Below are positions 23,757-31,090 of a stretch of DNA of 33,926 nucleotides, piece by piece. Each line of letters starts with the position of its first letter. The first letter of the stretch is position 1. Below the pieces are notes generated by a model. The model saw nothing but the letters and a program-made list of their open reading frames with translations, ran no database searches and was not told the origin of the DNA. This stretch comes from Roseovarius atlanticus (GTDB lineage Bacteria; Pseudomonadota; Alphaproteobacteria; Rhodobacterales; Rhodobacteraceae), in assembly GCF_001441615.1 (NCBI RefSeq), contig NZ_LAXJ01000037.1:1-33926 (forward strand), given 5' to 3'. The translations under genes were made by a program, and so were the position numbers.

Positions 23757-24238
23757 CACGAGGTTTTTCCTTTTGTCATTGCGTCAAAAAGGCTGGTTTC
23801 GCCGCGCGTCAATGCAAACGAGGCGGTTCCTCTGGCTATTTCAGCATCCTCATGGCCCGCGAACCAGACGCTGCCGGAATTGAAGGCGATGTGGCGGGTC
23901 TTGCGAAAACAATGCGCTTGAACGATGACATCCGCGCGCGAACGGGCCGGGCGCAGGTAATCAACTCTGAGGTCAAGAGTGGCCATGGTACTGACGCCTT
24001 CGATGGCAACAAAGTTCGCCAGTCCAAAGACACTATCCAGAAGTGCCGTCAGGATACCACCGTGGAGCAGCGATTGTTCCGCATCGACGCAAAAGTCCGG
24101 ATTGAACGGCATCCGAACCCGAACACTTTCGGTCGAGATCTCTTCGATCTCAAGCGCCATATGCGGTATCAGACCCTTGCCGCGCGCATTCCACATCTGC
24201 GCGATTTGCTCCATCTTCTTTTGGGTGATGTCTGACAT
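23756..24238 (-). CDS. PaaI-family hot-dog thioesterase (first of tandem pair)
   Basis: A 160-residue single hot-dog-domain protein. The active-site motif is SLLHGGILTALLDSVFGLA, with the HGG turn and helix Asp typical of PaaI acyl-CoA thioesterases. YLRPARSRADVIVQA forms the following strands. It is the fifth gene of the leftward operon that starts at 28338, 12 bases after the enoyl-CoA hydratase-like gene, and has AAAGGA upstream of its ATG. It overlaps the next thioesterase by TGATG. A role in releasing CoA from stalled or toxic intermediates, or in forming a free acid product, is likely; the substrate is unknown. Confidence 0.85.
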   Translation of the reverse strand: MSDITQKKMEQIAQMWNARGKGLIPHMALEIEEISTESVRVRMPFNPDFCVDAEQSLLHGGILTALLDSVFGLANFVAIEGVSTMATLDLRVDYLRPARSRADVIVQAHCFRKTRHIAFNSGSVWFAGHEDAEIARGTASFALTRGETSLFDAMTKGKTS

Positions 24239-24250
24239 GCGATCTTTCCT

Positions 24251-25054
24251 TTAACGCCCCGTGAAATTGGGTTTTCGTTTTTCGACGAACGCAGCAACCG
24301 CCTCGTGGTGGTCTTCGGTCTGATGCATGAGCGCCTGATAGGCCGCCGCGGAATTCAGGAAATCCGGCAGGTCCATCCGTTCGGCATTGCGCATCAGACG
24401 CTTGGCGACCCGCACCGCGCGCGGCGGTTTCGCGGCGATGACAGCGGCCCGTTCGCGGGCCCGTTCCATCAATTTTTCATGAGGCGCAAGTTCAAGCACC
24501 ATACCAAGCTCCAGCGCTTCCTTGGCCTCGACCATGCGCCCTGAGAAGGTCAGATCGGCGGCCCTCTGGTGGCCCAGACGACGCAACAGGAACCAGCTGC
24601 CCGCATCGCCCGGAATGATTCCGAGATTCAGAAACACCTCGCCGAACCTTGCTTTTTCCGACGCGATGCGCATGTCGCACATCATGGTCAGGTCGCACCC
24701 CGCGCCCACCGCCGGGCCGTTGACTGCGGCGATGGTCGGAATATCCATGTTGTAGAGCGCCTGTGGCAGGCGCTGCACCCCGTCGACATAGCTCTGCACC
24801 GCCGCCAGCGGCTCCTTGCGGAACACGCTGTCGGGATCGTTCATTTCCTTGATGTCGCCGCCGGCACAAAAGGCCGGGTCGGCGCCGGTCAGGATCATCA
24901 CGCTGACCTGAGGATCGGCCTGCACCTTGGCAAAGGTCTCCAGAAGGGCAGCGATCATGTCGTTTCCGGTGACCGGGTTGCGCCGCTCGGGATCGTTCAG
25001 CGTAACCGTGGCGATCCTGTCGGAAATCTCCAGAAGGACTGGGTGTTTACTCAT
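24251..25054 (-). CDS. Enoyl-CoA hydratase/isomerase family protein with atypical catalytic residues
   Basis: A 267-residue crotonase-fold protein with AFCAGGDIKEM (first oxyanion segment) and PAVGAGCDLTMMCD (second). Compared with rat enoyl-CoA hydratase, the Glu144 equivalent is Asp (GCDL) and the Glu164 equivalent is Phe (EVFLNLG). It keeps the GIIPGDAGSWFL loop found in many proteobacterial paralogues. Loss of both canonical Glu residues makes simple hydration uncertain. The ATG at 25052-25054 is preferred because GGAG lies about 9 bases upstream. It overlaps the preceding SDR gene by 8 bases, so the two are translationally coupled. Confidence 0.85.
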   Translation of the reverse strand: MSKHPVLLEISDRIATVTLNDPERRNPVTGNDMIAALLETFAKVQADPQVSVMILTGADPAFCAGGDIKEMNDPDSVFRKEPLAAVQSYVDGVQRLPQALYNMDIPTIAAVNGPAVGAGCDLTMMCDMRIASEKARFGEVFLNLGIIPGDAGSWFLLRRLGHQRAADLTFSGRMVEAKEALELGMVLELAPHEKLMERARERAAVIAAKPPRAVRVAKRLMRNAERMDLPDFLNSAAAYQALMHQTEDHHEAVAAFVEKRKPNFTGR

Positions 25055-25901
25055 TCTTGCCATCTCCCCGTTCGCGTTTCTCGAACATCGCGGGGTTGAT
25101 CATGTCCCGCGCGTCATGACCCATATGCAAGGTCTCACCGCCGTCTACATAAATGTCTTCTCCGGTGATGAAACCGCCAAGTTTCGAGGCCAGGAAAATG
25201 ATCGTGCCTGCGATGTCCTCGGCCGCCCCCATCCGGTTTAGCACCGAGCGGTTCAGCTTTTTCCACTGTTCCGGCGGAATCGGATAGCGGCCAAGCGCAT
25301 CGGTCTTGATCGTGCCCGGCGCGACACAGTTCAGCCGGATGCCGTACTCGCCCCATTCGGCGGCCAGCGTTTTCATCATTCCCGTCACACCGGCGCGGGC
25401 GGCGACGGTGTGTGTAAAGCCGGTAAGCGCGGTGCGCGCCGAGATGGCGGTGACAAACACAACCGATCCACCATTGTCGTACATGAAGTGATCCGCCGCT
25501 GCCCGGGTCATCTGCCAAGACCCGATCAGGTTGTTGCGGATCACGGCTTCGAAGCCCTTGTTGGTGATATCGCGGGCGGCCGCGATATACTGGCCGCCGG
25601 CATTGTTCACCAAAACATCCAACTGCCCATAGTGGTCCTTGATCCGCCCCATCGCAGCTTCGATACTGTCTTCGTCGCGGGTGTCTCCGGGCACGACAAA
25701 GGCCTCGCCCCCCGCCGCCCGGATCATTTCGGCGGTCTCTTCCAGCGGCTCTTCGCGGCGCGCGAACAGCGCAAGCCTGGCCCCGCAAGCGGCCATTTCG
25801 ATCGCCGTCGCCCGGCCCATTCCAGATCCGGACCCCGTGACCAGGGCAACCTGACCCGCCATGAGATCCGACGCGTAACGCCTTGATTTCGCTTCGCTCA
25901 T
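25047..25901 (-). CDS. SDR resembling SDR-type 2,4-dienoyl-CoA reductase (DECR)
   Basis: A 284-residue short-chain dehydrogenase with TGSGSGMG (22-29) and VNNAGGQY (98-105). The C-terminal LAAEWGEYGIRLNCVAPGTIKT and VDGGE segments resemble mammalian DECR1/DECR2. The classical YxxxK is absent: Thr165 and Arg169 occupy those positions and His164 precedes them. DECR2 has a similar HxxxxK arrangement, so the His fits that family, but its catalytic Lys is Arg here. It may reduce a dienoyl- or enoyl-CoA with NADPH, or have lost normal activity. It is the third gene of the leftward operon, 9 bases after the second isovaleryl-CoA-dehydrogenase-like gene. Confidence 0.78.
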   Translation of the reverse strand: MSEAKSRRYASDLMAGQVALVTGSGSGMGRATAIEMAACGARLALFARREEPLEETAEMIRAAGGEAFVVPGDTRDEDSIEAAMGRIKDHYGQLDVLVNNAGGQYIAAARDITNKGFEAVIRNNLIGSWQMTRAAADHFMYDNGGSVVFVTAISARTALTGFTHTVAARAGVTGMMKTLAAEWGEYGIRLNCVAPGTIKTDALGRYPIPPEQWKKLNRSVLNRMGAAEDIAGTIIFLASKLGGFITGEDIYVDGGETLHMGHDARDMINPAMFEKRERGDGKNE

Positions 25902-25910
25902 GTTCCGCCC

Positions 25911-27110
25911 CTAGTTCTTCAGCAATTCGCCAGAGATGATGAGTTTGCGAACCTCCTGGGTGCCTGCGCCGACCTCAAGCACGCGACCGGTCCGGTACAG
26001 CCGGTTCACTTCTGTATCACGCATGTAACCCGAGCCGCCGTGAATCTGGACAGCTTTGTCCAGCACGAAGGATGTCGCCTCAGCGGCCTTGTAGATCGCC
26101 GCAGCGGTGAGCTTGTGGATTTCGCCGCGCCCGCCTTCGCCCTCTTCGAGGCCTTCACACATGGCAGCGGTGCGCAAGGACAGGCTCCGCGCGGCCTCGA
26201 TCTGCGTATACATGTCGGCCAGCATCGCCTGAACCATCTGAAAACTGGCGATCGGTTTGCCGAATTGCTGGCGTGTCTTGGCGTAATCGATGGAAATATC
26301 CAGCGCCCGCTGCGCAATGCCCAGAGCGTTGAAACAGACGATGGCACGTTCCAGATCAAGCCCGGACATGGTAACGGCAACGCCGCCATCCAGCTTGCCG
26401 ACCATGTTTCTGGCCGGAACGCGGCAATCTTCGAGTACCAGTTCGCCCGTCGGCGAGCCGCGGAATCCCATCTTGTTGAGCTTCTGCGCCACCTTGAAAC
26501 CAGGCGTGTCGGTTTCCACGATAAAGGCGGAAATACCCTTGGCCCCCTTTTCCGGCGAAGTCTTGGCATAGACCAGGACCAGATCGGCAATCGGTCCGTT
26601 GGTGATGTAGATCTTGGCGCCGTTCAGGATGTAGTCGTCGCCATCCTTTTTGGCCGTGGTCCGCATCGAGCCAAGCGCATCAGACCCCGCGCCGGGTTCG
26701 GTCAGGCCCAGGGCGCCGATCAGCGTGCCGTTGCACAGACCTGGCAGGTATTTTCGGCGCAACTCGTCATTGGCGTTGCGATAGATGTTGTTGACGCAGA
26801 GGTTGTCGTGCGCCACATGGGTCAGTCCGATGGCCGCAGAGGATCGCGACAGCTGTTCGGTGATGATACAGGCCGAGGTGAAATCCAACCCAGCGCCGCC
26901 GAATTCCGGCGACACGTTCAGTCCCAGGTAGCCCATTTCGCCCAGCTTGGGGAAAACCGAAGACGGCAGGTCATCAGTATCGTCCATTTCCGCATTCAGA
27001 TGGTGGAATTCGGACATGAAGAACTTGCCGGCCTGATCGGCCAGAGCCTGCTGTTCGTCCGTCATGAAATGTGTTGGCAGAGCGGTGTCGTTGCGCAGTT
27101 GCTTGTTCAT
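25911..27110 (-). CDS. Isovaleryl/citronellyl-CoA dehydrogenase-like protein (paralogue 2)
   Basis: A 399-residue acyl-CoA dehydrogenase. Diagnostic features are LGLTEPGAGSDA (135-146), IYITNGP, MGFRGSPTGEL, the catalytic-type Glu254 in GLDLER, and the C-terminal VGAGTQEVRK, which replaces the medium-chain YEGT motif. All are typical of isovaleryl-CoA dehydrogenase and the citronellyl-CoA dehydrogenase AtuD. It is highly similar in these blocks to its upstream neighbour at 27124-28338, only 13 bases away, and probably arose by tandem duplication. The enzyme should desaturate a methyl-branched acyl-CoA before carboxylation. The pair may act on successive chain lengths or form a heteromer. Confidence 0.9.
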   Translation of the reverse strand: MNKQLRNDTALPTHFMTDEQQALADQAGKFFMSEFHHLNAEMDDTDDLPSSVFPKLGEMGYLGLNVSPEFGGAGLDFTSACIITEQLSRSSAAIGLTHVAHDNLCVNNIYRNANDELRRKYLPGLCNGTLIGALGLTEPGAGSDALGSMRTTAKKDGDDYILNGAKIYITNGPIADLVLVYAKTSPEKGAKGISAFIVETDTPGFKVAQKLNKMGFRGSPTGELVLEDCRVPARNMVGKLDGGVAVTMSGLDLERAIVCFNALGIAQRALDISIDYAKTRQQFGKPIASFQMVQAMLADMYTQIEAARSLSLRTAAMCEGLEEGEGGRGEIHKLTAAAIYKAAEATSFVLDKAVQIHGGSGYMRDTEVNRLYRTGRVLEVGAGTQEVRKLIISGELLKN

Positions 27111-27123
27111 GGTCTCGTCCCCC

Positions 27124-28338
27124 TCAGGCGCGCAAAAGTTCTTCGGCAATGATGATCTTGCGGACTTCGCTTGTTCCCGCGCCGATCTCCAACAATTTGT
27201 TGGCGCGGAACAGCCGGTTGATCTCGGTGTCCTGCATGTAGCCAGAGCCACCATGAATATGGCAGGCTTCGGTCACCGCCTTGTTGAATGCCTCGCCGGC
27301 GGAAAGACAGGCCGCCGCTGTCAATTTGTGGATTTCGCCGCGGCCCCCGGCCCCTTTTGGCAGGCCGGTACAGGCGGCCAGCGCACGATAACTGAAGGCA
27401 CGCGCGGTTTCGACCTCGGTGTAGATCTCGGCCAATTTCGACTGCATCATCTGGAAACTTGCAATCGGCTTGCCGAATTGTTCGCGAATCTTGGCGTATT
27501 CCAGACCCAGCTCCAGCGCGCGTTCGGCCATGCCAACGCAGACTGAGGCAACCATAGCACGCTCCAGGTCCAGCCCGCTCATTACCACCGAAACGCCGGT
27601 GTTTTCTAGTCCAACCATGGCGGATGCGGGTACGCGGCAATCCTCAAACACCAGTTCTCCGGTTGGCGAGCCGCGGAAACCCATCTTGTCAAGCTTTTGC
27701 GCCACCTTGAAACCGGGATTTTCCGTCTCGATGATGAAAGCGGAAATGCCCTTGGCGCCCTTCGACTTGTCGGTTTTGGCATAAAGCAGGATCACATCGG
27801 CAATCGGCCCGTTGGTGATGTAGATCTTCGAGCCGTTGATGACATAATCATCGCCGTCGCGGCGGGCGGTGGTCGCCATGGATCCGAGCGCATCGGATCC
27901 TGCACCCGGTTCGGTCAGGCCCAGAGCGCCAACCAGGTCGCCCGAGCAAAGACCCGGCACATATTTCCTTACCTGCTCTTGCGATCCATTGCGCAGCAGG
28001 TTGTTCAGGCACAGGTTGTCATGCGCCCCGTGCGAGAGGCCCACAGCCGGATTCCATTTCGAGATAACTTCGGATACCAGCGCCTGGGTGAATTCGTTCT
28101 GCCCCGATCCGCCAAGCTCTTCGGGTGCGGTAATCCCCAGCAGGCCCAGCTCGCCCATCTGCTTGAACAGATCATCGGGCCACCATTCCTCGTCATCCAT
28201 GCGCGCCTGCAGCGGGTGCAGCACCTCGCGCGATACCCGATCCACGTGATCGACAATCTGGCGTTGCTCATCGGTCAAAGAATAGTTCGCCCTGATGGCT
28301 TCCAGATCAGCCGCGATAGCCTCACTTTGAGTGGTCAT
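27124..28338 (-). CDS. Isovaleryl/citronellyl-CoA dehydrogenase-like protein (paralogue 1)
   Basis: A 404-residue acyl-CoA dehydrogenase, first gene of the leftward operon under operator copy 4. It has LGLTEPGAGSDA (140-151), IYITNGPIAD, MGFRGSPTGEL, Glu259 in GLDLER as the likely catalytic base, and a C-terminal IGAGTSEVRK. This combination is characteristic of isovaleryl-CoA-type dehydrogenases, which act on methyl-branched acyl-CoAs and pass electrons to ETF. The ATG at 28336-28338 has an excellent GGGAGG about 6 bases upstream. The second operon of this promoter region encodes AtuA and a carboxylase, which supports a branched-chain or terpenoid acyl-CoA substrate. Confidence 0.9.
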   Translation of the reverse strand: MTTQSEAIAADLEAIRANYSLTDEQRQIVDHVDRVSREVLHPLQARMDDEEWWPDDLFKQMGELGLLGITAPEELGGSGQNEFTQALVSEVISKWNPAVGLSHGAHDNLCLNNLLRNGSQEQVRKYVPGLCSGDLVGALGLTEPGAGSDALGSMATTARRDGDDYVINGSKIYITNGPIADVILLYAKTDKSKGAKGISAFIIETENPGFKVAQKLDKMGFRGSPTGELVFEDCRVPASAMVGLENTGVSVVMSGLDLERAMVASVCVGMAERALELGLEYAKIREQFGKPIASFQMMQSKLAEIYTEVETARAFSYRALAACTGLPKGAGGRGEIHKLTAAACLSAGEAFNKAVTEACHIHGGSGYMQDTEINRLFRANKLLEIGAGTSEVRKIIIAEELLRA

Positions 28339-28369
28339 ATCATCCTCCCGAAAAATGTCGTCCGCAGTG

Positions 28370-28406
28370 TTGACCAAAATCAAACACATGTTAGAAAATA
28401 GATCAA
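28370..28406. promoter_or_regulatory. Divergent promoter pair over operator copy 4
   Basis: Rightward, TTGACC (28370-28375) and TAGAAA (28392-28397) are 16 bases apart and lead to the atuA operon. Leftward, TTGATC (28401-28406) lies 17 bases from TTGATT at the left half-site and leads to the isovaleryl-type operon. The leftward -35 and spacer match those at 13377-13405. Confidence 0.55.
28381..28394. promoter_or_regulatory. Operator copy 4: CAAACA-CA-TGTTAG (one mismatch)
   Basis: This matches the 14-bp palindrome with a single T-to-A change in the left half-site. The right flank GAAAATAGATCAAG is nearly the same as in copy 2. It lies in the 133-base gap between two divergent operons. The mismatch may give weaker binding and earlier derepression. 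Confidence 0.7.
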
Positions 28407-28471
28407 GCCAAGCTTTTGACGACCTGACGTAAGAAAGCGCGGTGTCCTGAATGCAGGGGGGAGCTTCGGAA

Positions 28472-29257
28472 ATGACTGAGAGCGTTGTTCAATCGCAGGC
28501 GCTCGGCAAAGAAGTGCGTATCACGATTCGACGTCCTGATAATCGAAATGCCCTCAACCGTGAGGTCGCAGACGGGATCATTGCCGCCATATGTGCTGCC
28601 GAGAGGGACAGCGATTGCCGCGTGATCGTTCTGACCGGCGAGGGCGAGCGCGCCTTCTGTGCCGGGGGCGACATCAAGGCGGGGGCGGATGGCGGCCCGT
28701 TTGTTCAGGATCCGGCGGCCCCGGATCATTTTGCCGGAAGGTTGTTCGAGACGATACAGGCGTGCCGAAAGCCAACGATCGCGCGCATCAATGGCGTCGC
28801 GATGGGGGCGGGGGCGGGCGTCATCTGTGCCTGCGATCTGGCTGTGATGGCGGATCATGCCCGCATCGGAACGCCGGAAGTGAAGGTAGGTCTGTTTCCC
28901 ATGACGATCGTGCCACCCATGATGCGCGTGCTGCCCCGGCGGAGGCTGATGGAGATGTTCATCACCGGCGTTCCTCTGACGACCGAGGAAGCCCTGCAGT
29001 TCAATCTGGTCAACTACGTGACCGATGCCGCGGGGTTGGACGGCAAGGTTGCAGAACTGGTTGCCCAGATTGCTGCGCAGTCGCCGAGCGCGATCCGGCT
29101 GGGAAAATACGCCTGTCACGCGATGGAGGATATGACCTATCCGCAGCAAATGCGGTTTGCAGAAACACTTTTGCCGCTTGTGGCGCAGACCGAAGACGCG
29201 CGCGAAGGCTTTGATGCCTTCATTGCGAAGCGCAAACCTGAATGGACGGGCCGCTGA
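28472..29257 (+). CDS. Enoyl-CoA hydratase family protein (LiuC/AtuE-like position)
   Basis: A 261-residue crotonase-fold protein with AFCAGGDIKAG and MGAGAGVICACD oxyanion-hole segments. The Glu164 equivalent is kept (TPEVKVG), but the Glu144 equivalent is Gly. It has an unusual GLFPMTIVPPMM loop in place of the common IPGAGGTQRL. As the first gene before atuA and the second acyl-CoA carboxylase, it is well placed to hydrate the carboxylated glutaconyl-CoA-type product, as AtuE or LiuC do (inference from context). The ATG at 28472-28474 is preferred because GGGGGAG lies about 9 bases upstream; an in-frame ATG at 28451 is weaker. Confidence 0.85.
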   Translation: MTESVVQSQALGKEVRITIRRPDNRNALNREVADGIIAAICAAERDSDCRVIVLTGEGERAFCAGGDIKAGADGGPFVQDPAAPDHFAGRLFETIQACRKPTIARINGVAMGAGAGVICACDLAVMADHARIGTPEVKVGLFPMTIVPPMMRVLPRRRLMEMFITGVPLTTEEALQFNLVNYVTDAAGLDGKVAELVAQIAAQSPSAIRLGKYACHAMEDMTYPQQMRFAETLLPLVAQTEDAREGFDAFIAKRKPEWTGR

Positions 29258-29278
29258 TCAAGCGGGGAGGAGAGGAAT

Positions 29279-31078
29279 ATGTCGGATCGAAAGCTGCGCA
29301 TCGGATGCGCGTCGGGCTTCTGGGGCGATACGCCGGAAGCGATCGGTCAACTGGTCTCAAAGGGCGAGATCGACTATCTGGTGTTTGACTATCTTGCAGA
29401 GGTGACAATGTCGCTGATGGCGCGGGCCCGCGCCAAAGCGCCCGAGTCGGGCTATGCGCCGGACTTCGTCAAGGCGCTGGCACCCTGGTTGCCGGATATC
29501 AAGGCAAAAGGGATCAAGGTCGTTGCCAATGCCGGGGGCGTGAACCCGCGTGGCTGCAGCGATGCGCTTGCCAAAGCCGCCGCCCAGGCCGGGATCGATC
29601 TGTCCATCGGAGTCGTGCTGGGCGATGACCTGTTGCCCAGGGCCGATGAAATTCGCAAAAATGGTCAGACGGAAATGTTCTCGGGTGTCGAATTTCCAGA
29701 TGATATCTGGAGCATGAATGCCTATCTGGGTGCCCGCCCCATCGCTGCCGCGCTGGATGCCGGGGCCGACATTGTGATCACCGGACGCTGCGCCGACAGC
29801 GCGGTCGCGCTTGGTACCCTGATGCATGAGTACGGCTGGGGCGACGATGACTGGGACAAGCTCAGCCAGGGATCGCTGGCCGGCCACCTGATCGAATGCG
29901 GCCCCCAGGGAACCGGCGGCAACTTCACCGACTGGCAGGACGTGCCGGGTTGGGACAATATGGGCATGCCCATCGTCGAGGTGTCCGAAGACGGCAGTTT
30001 CATCATGACCAAGACGCCTGACACCGGCGGGCTGGTCGTGCCCGGGTCAGTCGGAGAGCAGATGCTCTATGAAATCGGGGATCCGCGCGCCTACCTGTTG
30101 CCCGACGTGATCTGCGACTGGTCCGGGGTCACCCTGGAGCAGGTCGGACCTGATCAGGTGCTGGTCAAGGGCGGCAGGGGGCTTGGGCGGACCGACAGCT
30201 ACAAGGTGTCGGCGACCCATGCCGATGGCTGGCGCGCGGTCTCTACCCTGACACTGGCCGCGATTGATGCACCCGCCAAGTCCGAACGTGTGGCCGAGGC
30301 GATCCTGACCCGCTGTCGCCGGATTTTCCACGACCGCAACATGGGCGATTTTCGGCAGGTCAGCGTCGAGGTGCTGGGGGCCGAGGCGGCCTATGGTGCA
30401 AATGCGCGCGCCCGGACCCGCGAGGTGGTGCTCAAGATTGGCGCGGTCCATGACGATCGCGCCGCGCTGAACATCTTTGCCGGCGAAATCGCACCGATGG
30501 CGATTTCGACCGCGCAGGGTCTGACCGGGTTCTTCGCCGGACGGCCCAAGGTGCAGCCGGTGGTCCGTCTGTTCTCCTTCCTTCAGAGCAAGGCCGAGAC
30601 CCCCGTCGCGGTCGAGGTCGACGGCAAGGATGTGCCCGTGAGCGTAGCCACCACGCCAGTGCACCTTGATCCGACTGCCGCACCACTCGCAGATAGCCGC
30701 GAGCTCGGTCCGGACGCTGTCAAGGTCCGCCTCGTCGAACTGGCCTGGGGCCGCTCGGGCGACAAGGGGGACATCGCCAATATCGGCATCCTTGCGCGTA
30801 AGCCGGACTACCTGCCATATATCCGCTCGGCTCTCAGCGAAGAGGTGGTGAAAGACTATTTCGCCCATGTCTGCGAAGGCAGGGTAGAACGGTTCGACTT
30901 GCCTGGAAGCCATTCGCTGAATTTCCTGTTGCATGAATCGCTTGGCGGTGGCGGCATCGCCTCGGTCCGCATAGACCCGCAGGGCAAAGGGTTCGCGCAG
31001 ATGCTGCTTGATATCGAAATTCCCGTGCCAGCCGATCTGGCCGCACGTGACGGACTGAATGCCGCGAACCCGAACTAA
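29279..31078 (+). CDS. atuA: AtuA family protein (acyclic terpene utilization, DUF1446)
   Basis: A 599-residue protein of the AtuA family. The N-terminal domain begins with LRIGCASGFWGDTPEA and includes VVANAGGVNPRGC and DIVITGRCADSA. The C-terminal domain of about 110 residues starts at VRLVELAWGRSGDKGDIANIG and contains PGSHSLNFLLHESLGGGG. Both parts are typical. In Pseudomonas, atuA is the first gene of the citronellol/geraniol cluster and is needed for acyclic terpene growth, though its exact reaction is not settled to my knowledge. Here it lies between a hydratase-like gene and a split carboxylase, as expected for an Atu-like unit. GGGGAGGAGAGG precedes the ATG. Confidence 0.9.
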   Translation: MSDRKLRIGCASGFWGDTPEAIGQLVSKGEIDYLVFDYLAEVTMSLMARARAKAPESGYAPDFVKALAPWLPDIKAKGIKVVANAGGVNPRGCSDALAKAAAQAGIDLSIGVVLGDDLLPRADEIRKNGQTEMFSGVEFPDDIWSMNAYLGARPIAAALDAGADIVITGRCADSAVALGTLMHEYGWGDDDWDKLSQGSLAGHLIECGPQGTGGNFTDWQDVPGWDNMGMPIVEVSEDGSFIMTKTPDTGGLVVPGSVGEQMLYEIGDPRAYLLPDVICDWSGVTLEQVGPDQVLVKGGRGLGRTDSYKVSATHADGWRAVSTLTLAAIDAPAKSERVAEAILTRCRRIFHDRNMGDFRQVSVEVLGAEAAYGANARARTREVVLKIGAVHDDRAALNIFAGEIAPMAISTAQGLTGFFAGRPKVQPVVRLFSFLQSKAETPVAVEVDGKDVPVSVATTPVHLDPTAAPLADSRELGPDAVKVRLVELAWGRSGDKGDIANIGILARKPDYLPYIRSALSEEVVKDYFAHVCEGRVERFDLPGSHSLNFLLHESLGGGGIASVRIDPQGKGFAQMLLDIEIPVPADLAARDGLNAANPN

Positions 31079-31090
31079 GAGGACGACACC

